DNA from: Streptomyces sp. WM6378
Lineage (GTDB): Bacteria > Actinomycetota > Actinomycetes > Streptomycetales > Streptomycetaceae
Assembly: GCF_001279695.1 (NCBI RefSeq)
Contig: NZ_LGDD01000357.1
Location: 1 to 39,285, forward strand
Direction: 5' to 3'
DNA length: 39,285 bases
Each line of letters begins with the position of its first letter. The first letter of the stretch is position 1. Under the pieces are notes generated by a model. The model ran no database searches. It worked only from the letters and a program-made list of their open reading frames with translations, and was not told the origin of the DNA. A program made the position numbers and the translations under genes. Positions 8,081-15,887 of this stretch are shown piece after piece.

Positions 8081-9049
8081 TCAGCCCCGCAGCTCTGTCA
8101 GGAACTTGACCAGCGCGGCATTCACTTCCTCGGGCCGCTCCTGCTGAGTCCAGTGGCCGCAGCCCGGCAGCACGATCGGTTCGCGGCGCAGGCTGGGCAT
8201 CAACTCCGGTAGTTTCGCGATGAGTTCGGGCGTCCCCGGGAATGCCGGGACCAGGTCACGGTCGCCGTAGACGTACAGTGCGGGCGGACTGACGACCGCG
8301 CCGTGCCAGGCGGCGGTGAGCTCCCAGTTGCGGTCCAGGTTGCGGTACCAGTTCAGGGCTCCGGTGAAGCCCTTGGCGTAGCTCTCGGTGAGCTCGTCCA
8401 GGTCCTCCTCGGTGAGCCAGTCCGGAAGCACCTCGGGCTCGGTCATGTCCGCGAGCCAGCCCCGGCCCGGATCGGCCACCAGCGCCTGATCGGGGCGGCC
8501 CGCAACGGGGGCGTCGCCGGAGGCGGAGTAGAACAGCTTGCGCAGGGCAGTTCGGGGGTCCTTCGCGAACTCGGCGTCGGCCACCCCGGGTCGATTGAAG
8601 TAGTTCCAGTAGAACCGACCGCCGAACCGCTCCTGCATGGCCGCCAGCGGCGGACGCTCCCCGCGGAACGGCGGCGGCACGCTCAGCCCCGCCACCCCCC
8701 GCACGACGTCGGGTCGAAGCAGCGCGGTGTGCCAGGCCACCGGCGCGCCCCAGTCGTGCCCGACGACGAACGCCTCCTCCTCGCCCAGTGCGTGGATCAA
8801 CCCGACCACGTCCCCGACGAGATGGAGGATGCTGTACGCGTCCACGTCCTCCGGGTGATCACTGCGGCCGTATCCGCGCTGGTCGGGGGCGACTACCCGG
8901 AACCCGGCGGCGGCCAGCGGGCCGAACTGGTGGCGCCAGGAGTGCCAGGACTCGGGGAAGCCGTGCAGCAGCAGGACGAGCGGGCCCTCGCCCTGCTCCG
9001 CGATGTGCAGCCGGATGCCGTTCACGTCGATCATGCGATGCTCAACCAT
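8081..9049 (-). CDS. Alpha/beta hydrolase, epoxide-hydrolase-like
   Basis: 322 residues starting at the ATG at 9049 (MVEHRMIDVNGIRLHIAEQG). The longer frame to 9199 adds a tail without family similarity. Features: oxyanion-hole motif LLLHGFPESWHSWRHQ, the APDQRGYGRSDHP segment, and nucleophile elbow VVGHDWGAPVAW, where Asp is the nucleophile as in epoxide hydrolases and haloalkane dehalogenases. Also a lid with FYWNYFNRPG, acid-bearing strand YVYGDRDLVPAF and catalytic His in LPGCGHWTQQERPEEVN. Soluble cytoplasmic enzyme, monocistronic, convergent with the transporter gene. HGFP plus HDWG favour epoxide hydrolase over dehalogenase; the substrate is unknown. Confidence 0.9.
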   Translation of the reverse strand: MVEHRMIDVNGIRLHIAEQGEGPLVLLLHGFPESWHSWRHQFGPLAAAGFRVVAPDQRGYGRSDHPEDVDAYSILHLVGDVVGLIHALGEEEAFVVGHDWGAPVAWHTALLRPDVVRGVAGLSVPPPFRGERPPLAAMQERFGGRFYWNYFNRPGVADAEFAKDPRTALRKLFYSASGDAPVAGRPDQALVADPGRGWLADMTEPEVLPDWLTEEDLDELTESYAKGFTGALNWYRNLDRNWELTAAWHGAVVSPPALYVYGDRDLVPAFPGTPELIAKLPELMPSLRREPIVLPGCGHWTQQERPEEVNAALVKFLTELRG

Positions 9050-9174
9050 GGGCCGAGCATACGCCTGCCCGTTGCACGTAATTGCTGAGGCTCTTTCACG
9101 TTCCACAGGCCTCAACTTCAAACAATCGGAAGGTAAAGCACAATCGTCGATCAAATGAAGAGCAAGGATTGCCA

Positions 9175-9246
9175 ATGACGCCGCGCACGGAGTCGACAAG
9201 GGAGTCTCTCGTGGCGCACCACCGGTGCAAGTCCCCTTCTACATAG
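9175..9246 (+). CDS. Possible 23-residue small ORF upstream of carbonic anhydrase
   Basis: ATG at 9175 sits 7 bases after AAGGA and runs 23 codons to TAG (MTPRTESTRESLVAHHRCKS...). It lies about 290 bp before the carbonic anhydrase start, in a comparatively AT-rich intergenic stretch (9050-9536). The rest of that stretch holds a GCCCC-N4-GGGGG mini-hairpin near 9311 and a TATTAT box near 9338 that could be a -10. It could be a leader peptide or chance; I recognise no family. Confidence 0.25.
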   Translation: MTPRTESTRESLVAHHRCKSPST

Positions 9247-9536
9247 GCATGTCGTGCGCCCCGCAGCGCCACCGTACGCCCCATTTACTCGGCCCCGAAA
9301 TTGATCAAATGCCCCATTCCTGGGGGATTTTGCCAACTATTATGTCTGCCATAAACAGGCAAAGCGCTGGTAAGGTTTTGGTTGCGGCAGCGAATCCGAC
9401 TGTGCCGCAGTGGTGTGGCGTATCGCCCCGAGGACGTGGCGCTGAAGAATCGCCGCCGCACCCCTTCACCGCTCTTGACCGACCCGACCACACCGCGCCC
9501 CGGCTGAAGCCGTGCAGGCGCAGGAGGCAGGCCATC

Positions 9537-10160
9537 ATGAAGTCACTGATCGACAAGACGCGTTCCTTCTCGGCCACGCACGTGGCCGACCCCCGGCATG
9601 CGGAACTGTTCCAGGCCTTCGAGGCCGGGCAGGCCCCGGAAGTCCTGTTCATCACCTGCTCGGACTCGCGCGTCGTACCAACCCTGATCACCGGGGCGCG
9701 CCCGGGCGAGCTCTTCGAACTGCGTACCGCCGGCAACATCGTCCCTGCCTACCCCGGCCTCGGCCGCCCCACGGGTGAGGCGGCCACCGTCGAGTACGCC
9801 GTTCGCGTCCTCGGCGTCCGCGACATCATCGTCTGCGGGCACTCCCACTGCGGTGCGATAAGCGCTGTGGTCCGCGGCGAGGACCTGTCCGCCGTTCCCG
9901 CCGTCCGCGGCTGGCTGGAAGAAGCCGTGCCGCCGCACGCCCCCGTCCGCTCGCTGGTGACGGCCTCCGCCGACGTCGCGGAAGCCGTACAGGCCCACGC
10001 CCTCGCACAGTTGGAGACGCTGCGCGGCTACCCGTGCGTCCAAGAGCGCATCGACGCGGGCACGCTCTCCCTGCACGCCTGGTACTACGAAGTGCATACC
10101 GGCGCGGTCAGAGCGCAACAGGCGCAAGAAGACGGCGAACTGTCGTTCAAAGCCCTGTGA
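9537..10160 (+). CDS. Beta-class carbonic anhydrase
   Basis: 207 residues from the ATG at 9537 behind a perfect AGGAGG (9522-9527). The zinc site is complete: Cys41-Ser-Asp43-Ser-Arg in FITCSDSRVVPTLI, and His102/Cys105 in VCGHSHCGAISAV. ELRTAGNIVPAY, the conserved segment of beta-CAs, is also present. It interconverts CO2 and bicarbonate in the cytoplasm. The TGA of this gene is followed 36 bases later by the SulP transporter start, so they form a two-gene operon. Oxalyl-CoA decarboxylation and formate oxidation both release CO2, which may explain why this pair sits between those gene sets; that link is inference. No unusual residues seen. Confidence 0.95.
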   Translation: MKSLIDKTRSFSATHVADPRHAELFQAFEAGQAPEVLFITCSDSRVVPTLITGARPGELFELRTAGNIVPAYPGLGRPTGEAATVEYAVRVLGVRDIIVCGHSHCGAISAVVRGEDLSAVPAVRGWLEEAVPPHAPVRSLVTASADVAEAVQAHALAQLETLRGYPCVQERIDAGTLSLHAWYYEVHTGAVRAQQAQEDGELSFKAL

Positions 10161-10195
10161 ACCGGCCGGGTACGAATTCGGGGGGACCCTCGCTC

Positions 10196-11719
10196 ATGCT
10201 GTGCGCTTTCAAGAATCCTGCTGTCCTGCGCCAGGACGCGCTCGCCTCGCTCGTGGTGTTCCTGGTGGCCCTGCCCTTGTGTGTGGGCGTGGCCGTGGCG
10301 TCGGGCGTGCCGGCCGAACTCGGCCTGATCACCGGCATCGTCGGCGGGCTCGTCGTCGGCCTCCTGCCAGGGAGCGCGCTACAGGTCAGCGGCCCGGCGG
10401 CCGGTCTGACCGTCCTTGTCCTCGAAGCCGTCCGGGAGTTCGGACTGAGCATGCTCGGCGCCATCGTGCTGGCGGCCGGAGTGCTCCAGATCGGCCTCGG
10501 CCTGCTGCGGTTCGGCCGTTGGTTCCGGGCGATCTCCGTCTCGGTCGTACAGGGCATGCTGGCCGGCATCGGACTCGTGCTCATCTTCGGGCAGCTGTAC
10601 ACCATGGCCGGCGTCCACCAGCCGCGCTCGGGCCTGGAGAAGATCCTCGGCATCCCGGGTCTGGTCGGTGACATCGCCACCAGCCGCTCCGCACTGACCG
10701 CCTTCGCGGTGGGCCTCGGCACCATCATCGTGCTCGTGGGGTGGAAGAAGCTGCCCGCCAAGGTGCAGCTGATCCCCGCGCCGCTGGCCGCGGTGGCCCT
10801 CGCCACCGCCGGCACGGCGATCGGTGGCCTGGACGTCGCCAACGTGAAGGTGAAGGGGCTCTTCGAGGCCGTCCAGCCGCCCGGTCCGAGCGACCTCGGC
10901 TCGTTGGGCAACGGCGCGGTGCTCGGTACGGTCCTCGCTTTCGCCCTCATCGCGTCGGCGGAATCGCTGTTCAGCGCGGCAGCGGTGGACCGCATGCACG
11001 ACGGCCCGCGTACGCACTACGACAAGGAGCTGGTCGCCCAGGGCGTGGGCAACACGGTGTGCGGCGTGCTCGGGGCCCTGCCGATGACCGCGGTCATCGT
11101 CCGCAGCTCCGCCAACCTCCAGGCAGGTGCGACGACGAAGGTCTCCCGCATCCTGCACGGGCTGTGGTTGCTGCTGTTCACCGTGTTGCTGCCCACGGTG
11201 ATCGGGATCATCCCGCTCGCGGCACTCGCGGGCGTACTGGTGCACGCGGGCTGCAAGCTGATCCCCGTCAAGGAAGTGCTCCCGCTGTGGCGCGAACACC
11301 GCGGCGAGCTCGTCATCCTCACGATCACGGCCGTCGCCATCGTGACGACGAGCATGTTCGAAGGCGTGGTCCTGGGCCTGGTGCTGGCCGTGGCGAAGTC
11401 GGCATGGGAGACCTCCCACGTCCACCTCGACACCCGCGAACTCACCGGTGGCAGGCTGGTGGTGGCCCTCACCGGCAACGCCACCTTCCTCCGGCTTCCC
11501 CGCATCCTGCAGACCCTGGAGGCACTGCCGAAGGACCAGCCCATCGAACTCGACCTGACGGCCGTGCGGCACCTGGATCACGCCTGCCGCGCCGCCCTGC
11601 GGAACTGGGCCGCCCGCCACCACACCACTGGCACCGAACCCGTACGGATCAGAGTGCAGGCCACGGAGAACGACGCCACCATCGCGTCGGCGGGGGCGGC
11701 GGGCCGACCCGTGGCGTAG
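10196..11719 (+). CDS. SulP-family anion transporter with C-terminal STAS domain
   Basis: 507 residues using the ATG at 10196, which has GGGGGA 9 bases upstream. An alternative GTG at 10157 overlaps the carbonic anhydrase stop by 3 bases. The first segment DALASLVVFLVALPLCVGVAVASGVP and QVSGPAAGLTVLV are typical SulP signatures. About ten to twelve hydrophobic spans follow, including ALIASAESLFSAAAVDRMHDG and NTVCGVLGALPMTAVIVRSSAN. From about residue 415 a short STAS domain (LVVALTGNATFLRLPRI; IELDLTAVRHLDHACRAAL) completes it. SulP members carry sulfate or bicarbonate. Coupling to carbonic anhydrase points to bicarbonate, as in CA-linked SulP proteins, but sulfate cannot be excluded. Confidence 0.92.
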   Translation: MLCAFKNPAVLRQDALASLVVFLVALPLCVGVAVASGVPAELGLITGIVGGLVVGLLPGSALQVSGPAAGLTVLVLEAVREFGLSMLGAIVLAAGVLQIGLGLLRFGRWFRAISVSVVQGMLAGIGLVLIFGQLYTMAGVHQPRSGLEKILGIPGLVGDIATSRSALTAFAVGLGTIIVLVGWKKLPAKVQLIPAPLAAVALATAGTAIGGLDVANVKVKGLFEAVQPPGPSDLGSLGNGAVLGTVLAFALIASAESLFSAAAVDRMHDGPRTHYDKELVAQGVGNTVCGVLGALPMTAVIVRSSANLQAGATTKVSRILHGLWLLLFTVLLPTVIGIIPLAALAGVLVHAGCKLIPVKEVLPLWREHRGELVILTITAVAIVTTSMFEGVVLGLVLAVAKSAWETSHVHLDTRELTGGRLVVALTGNATFLRLPRILQTLEALPKDQPIELDLTAVRHLDHACRAALRNWAARHHTTGTEPVRIRVQATENDATIASAGAAGRPVA

Positions 11720-11785
11720 TCGAGCGCGTTCTGCACCCGCCGGGCAGAACGGACTCGGACAACGCGGCCCGGGCTGTCGGCGGGG

Positions 11786-12407
11786 TCAGCCCCGCTCGGT
11801 CCGCTCGTGGTAGGTCGTGCGCGTGTGCTCGGTGTGGGCGCGCATGACCTCGGTCGCCCGCTGCTCGTCGCGCGCCGAGATCGCCGCGATCAGGTCCCGG
11901 TGCTCGATCCAGGACTGCTTGCCGCGCCGGCGGGGGGGCCGGGGGGGGCGGGGGTACCAGCGCCGGGGCGCCCGCCGGCGCGGCAAGGAGTCCTGGATCG
12001 AGCACCGGGACCTGATCGCGGCGATCTCGGCGCGCGACGAGCAGCGGGCGACCGGCGATCCCGGCCGACCCGGAGTTGGCCGCGGCGAGCCGTGCCGCCT
12101 CGGCCTCCAGGAGCGTACGCACCGAGAGCAGCTGGTCGGCCTCCTCCTCGGTGGGCTCGTGGACGAACGCGCCCTGCGCGGGCCGCAGGTCGACCCAGCC
12201 CTCGGTGTTGAGCCGCTGGAGCGCCTCGCGCACCGGCTGCCGGGACACCCCGAGGTGCCCCGCGAGTTCGCTCTCGACCAGGTGCTGGCCGGGGCGCAGG
12301 GCCCGGGTGGTGATCAGTTCGAGGAGGGCCTCGTACACGCGCTCACGCAGCGGCCCGGGCCGCTCCAGCTTGGGCACGGTTCCCTGCGGCAGTCCTGCGG
12401 ACAACAT
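11786..12407 (-). pseudogene. GntR/FCD-family regulator, rearranged in the middle
   Basis: The start is ATG 12407 behind GGAGGGGG. The N-terminal winged helix is intact: LRERVYEALLELITTRALRPGQ, VESELAGHLGVSRQPVREAL, RLNTEGWVDLRPAQGAFV. The FCD ligand domain begins (VRTLLEAEAARLAAAN) and then runs into a reversed copy of the gene's own 3' end at 12,054. The authentic C-terminus (SWIEHRDLIAAISARDEQRA then EVMRAHTEHTRTTYHERTERG) is recovered in another frame from 11,934 down to 11,786. About 60-70 FCD residues are missing. If real, the protein keeps DNA binding but loses effector binding. It is the only GntR gene in the window and the best candidate for reading operator sites A, B and C. The poly-G tracts in the joint make an assembly fault plausible. 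Confidence 0.85.
11851..12054. repeat. 84-bp near-perfect inverted repeat inside the GntR gene
   Basis: 11,851-11,934 and 11,971-12,054 are reverse complements at 83 of 84 positions (mismatch at 11,917/11,988). The 36-base loop between them contains runs of seven and eight G. Both arms encode the end of the GntR FCD domain, one sense and one antisense. Such a fold-back can arise by template-switching in vivo or as a sequencing or assembly artefact. Confidence 0.95.
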
Positions 12408-12455
12408 GGGTTCCCCCTCCTGCACCACGGGCGTCGAGCCGGTCATGGAAATTGG

Positions 12456-12476
12456 CTATCGTCTACAGTCTACCGA
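12456..12476. promoter_or_regulatory. GntR-like operator (site B) upstream of the GntR gene
   Basis: ATCGTCTACAGT at 12,458-12,469 is 11/12 identical to the reverse complement of the site at 18,983-18,994 and 9/12 to site A at 1324-1335. GTCTAC is repeated directly at 12,461 and 12,468. It lies 51 bases before the GntR start, as expected for autoregulation. Confidence 0.55.
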
Positions 12477-12659
12477 GCACAATCCCCCTGCACGTTCCTC
12501 GTACGTTCCTCGTCCGAATCCGGTTGCACAGGTACCGGGATTTGGCCTGGATCTACCGCGAGGGCCAAGGCGCGGGGCCGCTTTCGGGCCGCTCTTTCGC
12601 GCCTGGGGCGCTGATCCCGCCGTACCGCGGGCCCTTGTCGGGCCGCGCCGACTGACAAA

Positions 12660-12680
12660 TGTCCCGGCGTTCTCGGGACA
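12660..12680. promoter_or_regulatory. 21-bp palindrome upstream of the membrane protein gene
   Basis: TGTCCCG at 12,660-12,666 and CGGGACA at 12,674-12,680 form a perfect 7-bp inverted repeat with a 7-base spacer, 75 bp before the start at 12,755. It could be an operator or an RNA hairpin. The rest of the 12,477-12,754 intergenic stretch shows nothing I can name. Confidence 0.35.
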
Positions 12681-12754
12681 GCGATCTCTGCCGCCCAAGT
12701 GCCCTCCCCCGCCAGGCTGTTCCCGTCGTCGAGGAGTGGACCGGGGAGACCGTG

Positions 12755-13435
12755 ATGGGCAGCAGCCGCAACCCGTTGGTGGACAGCCTGATGCCGTTGG
12801 TCGTGGAGGCGGGCGTGCCGCTGGCCTCGTACTACGCGCTCAAGGCCGCGGGGATGAGCACCTTCGCCGCGCTGGCGCTCAGCAGTGTGCTCCCTGCGGT
12901 GCGGACGGTGTGGAGCGCGTTGAAGGGCCGCGACCTCAACCGCCTCGCTGCGCTGGTCCTGGCGGCGAACGTAGGAGGTCTGGCGCTCTCGGCGGTCAGC
13001 GGCGATCCCCGGCTGATGCTGGCCAAGGACGGTGCGCTCAGCAGCGTGGTCGGCATCGGCATCCTGCTCTCGGCGGCGGCCGGCCGCCCGCTGATGACGT
13101 CCGCGCTCAAGCCCTGGATCACCAAGAATTCTCCGGACAAGGCTGCTGCCTGGGACCGCCTGATGGCCGGGAACGCACAATTCCGCCGCCGCGAGACGCT
13201 GTTCTCCGTGGTGTGGGGCGGGGCACTGCTGACCGAGTGCGTGGCCCGTGTGGTCGGGGCCTACACCATTCCGGTGGACACGATGGTGGGGCTCGGCACG
13301 GTCATCCTGGTCGTCGCCATCGGGGCAGCGGTCGTGATCTCCGGGGCGTTGGCGGTCGGCCCGATGGAAAAGCTGGTGGAGGGGGAGGCTGCGGCTCAAG
13401 GGGCCCCCTCCGCAACGGCTTCTGCGAGTTGCTGA
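12755..13435 (+). CDS. VC0807-family-like integral membrane protein
   Basis: 226 residues starting at the ATG at 12,755, preceded by GGGGAGA (an adjacent GTG at 12,752 is possible). It has about six hydrophobic segments: PLVVEAGVPLASYYALKAAG, FAALALSSVLPAVRTVWSAL, LNRLAALVLAANVGGLALSAV, VVGIGILLSAAAGRPLM, FSVVWGGALLTECVARVV and TVILVVAIGAAVVISGALAV. The pattern 'ASYYALKA..G.S...AL....PA' followed by 'SGDPRLMLAKDG' and 'RRPL' is typical of VC0807-like membrane proteins in actinobacteria. Function of the family is unknown. It is monocistronic, with no partner gene evident. The C-terminal tail (EGEAAAQGAPSATASA) is hydrophilic and cytoplasmic. Confidence 0.75.
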   Translation: MGSSRNPLVDSLMPLVVEAGVPLASYYALKAAGMSTFAALALSSVLPAVRTVWSALKGRDLNRLAALVLAANVGGLALSAVSGDPRLMLAKDGALSSVVGIGILLSAAAGRPLMTSALKPWITKNSPDKAAAWDRLMAGNAQFRRRETLFSVVWGGALLTECVARVVGAYTIPVDTMVGLGTVILVVAIGAAVVISGALAVGPMEKLVEGEAAAQGAPSATASASC

Positions 13436-13573
13436 GGCCATGAGCCGGAGGACCAAGGAGGGCGCCGACCGGACCGGAAGGACGTATCCGGCCCGGCAGT
13501 TGGGCAGTTGACCTGGGGCGTGGGGCTTCTCTGCCGGGTGGAACTTGGGCGGTCCGCTGATCGTCCTACACAC

Positions 13574-13924
13574 ATGCCTTCCACACTTGTTCTCGGTATC
13601 GACCCGCACACAGTCCCCGGCATGGACGGCGACGCCATGCGCGCGGTCCTCGACAAGGAGCTGGCCCGCTTCGGCGAGCACGGCATCGACGCGTCCATGG
13701 CCCTGATAGCGCTGGACGAGACGGCCGAGTCCACGGTGATCGGCGCGCTGAACGCGCACGCGTGGGACGTCGTCGTCATCGGGGGCGGCATCCGCAAGCC
13801 CGAGGCTCTGCTCGTCTTCTTCGAGCTGGTCGTGAACCTGGTCCGCCAGCACGCGCCGGCCGCCGTGATCGCGTTCAACACCAGCGGGGGCGACAGCGTT
13901 GAGGCGGCCAAGCGCTGGGTCTGA
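13574..13924 (+). CDS. Conserved hypothetical protein, 116 residues
   Basis: The ATG at 13,574 begins MPSTLVLGIDPHTVPGMDG; upstream in-frame GTG codons lack a ribosome site and family-like sequence. It is a compact alpha/beta protein with a strong central strand WDVVVIGGGIRKPEALLVFFELVVNLV and a C-terminal IAFNTSGGDSVEAAKRW. The alternation of strands and helices, with a glycine-rich turn after VVVIGGG, suggests a small Rossmann-like or flavodoxin-like fold, but no cofactor motif is complete. I recognise the type from streptomycetes without a functional name. It converges with the truncated gene at 13,938-14,183, only 13 bases away. Confidence 0.65.
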   Translation: MPSTLVLGIDPHTVPGMDGDAMRAVLDKELARFGEHGIDASMALIALDETAESTVIGALNAHAWDVVVIGGGIRKPEALLVFFELVVNLVRQHAPAAVIAFNTSGGDSVEAAKRWV

Positions 13925-13937
13925 GCGCGAACCCGCG

Positions 13938-14183
13938 TCAGGGGCGGGCAGTGCCCGAGTAGAACTCGGCGAGGGTGTAGAACGCTTCCTTCGGCTCCCA
14001 GGGCATGCCGGGACAGGCACGCACGGAATCCCCGGGTCGCCCGGTGACGCGTACCGCGTTGCAGCCCAGGTCCCGGGCGATGACGCCCATGTCACGCGCC
14101 ACGGCGGAGGAATCAAATGTCTTGCGGGTGCTGTCCCCGCTCGGAAACGTCCCCGTGTCGTACTGCACACCCTTGCCGCGCAT
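13938..14183 (-). pseudogene. In-frame deletion remnant of a larger TIM-barrel-like protein
   Basis: The ATG at 14,183 has GGAGG 7 bases upstream. The first 50 residues (MRGKGVQYDTGTFPSGDS; DMGVIARDLGCNAVRVTG) look like the opening of about 320-370-residue actinobacterial proteins, sometimes labelled abortive-infection or glycosidase-like, where this is the first beta-alpha unit of a barrel. Here it jumps straight to WEPKEAFYTLAEFYSG, which looks like the far C-terminus. The result is an 81-residue frame with both ends and no catalytic middle. It could still be translated. The family assignment is from memory of the N-terminal motif and is moderate. Confidence 0.5.
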
Positions 14184-14271
14184 CGCTGAACCTCCGCGGT
14201 TCCGTGGCCCCGGCCGGTGCCGGGGCCGACGGCTCGACCCTGGCTCCTCCAGCGGCCGGAGGGTCAAGGGT

Positions 14272-14351
14272 GTGACTGGTCGAGATGGATGTCACCAGGA
14301 GAACCCTGCGGCCTGAACTTTCAGTTCGCCCTGGTCGCGCCAACTGTCACC
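14272..14351 (+). repeat. Inverted-repeat remnant, left copy
   Basis: 14,272-14,296 (begins GTGACTGGTCGAGATGG) matches the reverse complement of 16,708-16,732 at 22 of 25 bases. 14,331-14,351 (CTGGTCGCGCCAACTGTCACC) matches the reverse complement of 16,688-16,708 at 19 of 21. The two parts are contiguous at the right copy but 34 bases apart here. Possibly decayed ends of an insertion element; no transposase remains between them. Confidence 0.5.
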
Positions 14352-14398
14352 GGCTGGTCGGATTTGTTGTCACTTGCCTCGCTCGGTCGCGACGGTTG

Positions 14399-14779
14399 TC
14401 ACCAGATCCAAGTCGCTTGCGTGTCGGACTGGCCTCTCTCGTCAACGCCGATCAGATGGGCCGCCTCGGGGCCCATGCGCGAGACGTGGTCCAGCGGGAT
14501 CGCAAATCGGTGTTCCCCGAGGTCCAGCGCGAGGAGCCGATCCGGAACGAGCTCATAGTCGTCGACGGTCTTGCCGATGTAGTAGCGCATGAGCTCCAGC
14601 GATCCCCGTGCAGGGAAGCGCCATCCGCGGCAGCCGTACCGGCCGAAGGGGTTGCTCAGCGCGCGCAAGACCGGTCCGTCGAAGTGCAGCTCGACGTAAT
14701 CGCGCACGAAGCAGACGGCGCTCACCTCCCGGCCTACAAGCAGCCGGAGGGGGTCGTTCGAGCTGTCGACGGTCTCCAC
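14399..14779 (-). CDS. Conserved hypothetical protein
   Basis: From a GTG at 14,779 the frame gives 126 residues; the open frame extends to 14,929 but the added part is low-quality. The conserved core is LLVGREVSAVCFVRDYVELHFDGPVLRAL, PFGRYGCRGWRFP, ELMRYYIGKTVDDYEL, FAIPLDHVSRMGPEAAHLIG. This is a beta-rich, immunity-protein-like fold often encoded singly in Streptomyces. No catalytic residues are apparent. GEHRFAIPLD followed by RMGPEAAHL near the end is the part I would use to recognise homologues. It lies just inside the inverted-repeat pair at 14,272 and 16,732. Start choice is uncertain because no strong ribosome site is visible. Confidence 0.6.
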   Translation of the reverse strand: METVDSSNDPLRLLVGREVSAVCFVRDYVELHFDGPVLRALSNPFGRYGCRGWRFPARGSLELMRYYIGKTVDDYELVPDRLLALDLGEHRFAIPLDHVSRMGPEAAHLIGVDERGQSDTQATWIW

Positions 14780-14810
14780 ATGATCATGCTGCCAGAGGAT
14801 CCTGACCTGT

Positions 14811-14833
14811 CGCCTTCCGGGTGACGGAAGGCG
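14811..14833. terminator. Perfect 9-bp hairpin in a gene-free stretch
   Basis: CGCCTTCCG / CGGAAGGCG close a five-base GGTGA loop. The stretch 14,780-15,242 (about 460 bp) around it has no convincing gene. Minus-strand frames contain short protein-like pieces (LAGFISAAQASEPAPA and YRLGALLPVQPELAKANSF) broken by stops, suggesting an eroded gene. A 10-bp inverted pair, GGCGGGGCTC at 14,830 and GAGCCCCGCC at 15,130, brackets part of it. Confidence 0.45.
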
Positions 14834-15242
14834 GGGCTCTGACCTGTGAGTCTGCCAGTTGGCTTGAGAATGCGATGCCGCGTCGTTCTCGAACGAGTTG
14901 GCCTTCGCGAGCTCAGGCTGCACGGGCAACAGCGCCCCGAGACGGTAGACGCCACCGCGGACGCGCGGTGCCGGCGGGCCGCCCTATGCGGGTGCCGGTT
15001 CGCTGGCCTGGGCGGCGGAGATGAACCCGGCCAAGGAGGTGCGGGCCTCCGGTAGTGCGGAGACCGAGCGTGGTGTAGGTGCGAGCGATCCGTCGGTTCG
15101 GATCGGCTGGTGTTGCCGGCCCACACAGGGGAGCCCCGCCCTGATGTGATCATCACGTGGCGGCTGCCTGGTGTGGTCACTTCCCGGCTCGCCGGTCGAG
15201 CAGCCGTCCGCTGAACGAACAGGACCGTGTTCGCGAGACGGG

Positions 15243-15818
15243 TTACGGCGTCACGATGCGGTCGACCGCAGCCGTGACGAGCTGTTCACGCTCGGCCTGC
15301 GAGAAGACCCCCGGCAGAGTGAGCTGTTCGACGATCAGCCAGTTGAACGCCAGGTAGAGCAGCCGGACGGAGGTCGCGTCGCCGGGCAGGCCGGCGGCTA
15401 CGTGGTAGGCCACGTTGGCGTCGAGGTCGGCGCGGACTCGCTCGGTCAGCACGGTGCGCAGGTCGGGGCGCCGGGTGGCCTCAAGGCGCAGTTCGAGCAG
15501 TGCCAGGTAGCCGGTGCGGAAGGCGCTGATCCGGTCGACCAGTTCGTGCATCAGCATGACGTACGTCTCCCGGTCCGGCGCGCCCGCCTGCTGCCGGGCG
15601 ATCGTCGCCTCGTCGGGCTGGAGGCGTTCGTAGACCCGGGCGCCCGCCTGGGTGAGCAGGTCGTCGCGGTTGGCGAAGTAGTTGGAGGCGGTACCGACCG
15701 GCACGGCGGCCTCGGTGTCCACCGCCCGGAAGGTCAGCCCGCGTGCGCCTTCCCCGGCCAGCACCTCGATCGCGGCATCGATGAGGGCGGCCCGCCGCTC
15801 GTCGTTCCTGCGCGCCAT
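15243..15818 (-). CDS. TetR/AcrR-family repressor
   Basis: 191 residues from the ATG at 15,818 behind GGAGTGG. The N-terminal TetR helix-turn-helix is clear: RRNDERRAALIDAAIEVLAG, GARGLTFRAVDTEAAVPVGTASNYFANRDDLL. The remaining helical domain would bind a ligand and dimerise (YVMLMHELVDRISAFRTGYL; LLYLAFNWLIVEQLTLPGVF). It is divergent from the RibD-like reductase at 15,888, with perfect palindromes in the 69-bp gap, so it probably represses both genes. Actinobacterial TetR proteins paired with RibD/DHFR-like reductases are common; the inducer is unknown. Confidence 0.92.
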   Translation of the reverse strand: MARRNDERRAALIDAAIEVLAGEGARGLTFRAVDTEAAVPVGTASNYFANRDDLLTQAGARVYERLQPDEATIARQQAGAPDRETYVMLMHELVDRISAFRTGYLALLELRLEATRRPDLRTVLTERVRADLDANVAYHVAAGLPGDATSVRLLYLAFNWLIVEQLTLPGVFSQAEREQLVTAAVDRIVTP

Positions 15819-15833
15819 TGACACCACTCCAGT

Positions 15834-15873
15834 CGTAGTACTACGGTTTAACCACTTCAATTAGAGTACTACA
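15834..15873. promoter_or_regulatory. TetR operator region between divergent genes
   Basis: CGTAGTACTACG at 15,834-15,845 is a perfect 12-bp palindrome, 16 bases upstream of the TetR start. A related half site, GAGTACTACAG, lies at about 15,864-15,874, 14 bases before the reductase ATG. The spacing would block both promoters when bound. Confidence 0.65.
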
Positions 15874-15887
15874 GATGAGGTTGTCGC

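Noticed and set aside
9181..9260. Possible tRNA or cobalamin riboswitch (CCGGTGCAAGTCC)
   Set aside because: T-arm-like and B12-box-like words only; no acceptor stem or cloverleaf, and no cobalamin gene nearby.
11807..12614. Plus-strand frames through the GntR region
   Set aside because: They arise from the inverted repeat and antisense of GntR; no start context or family.
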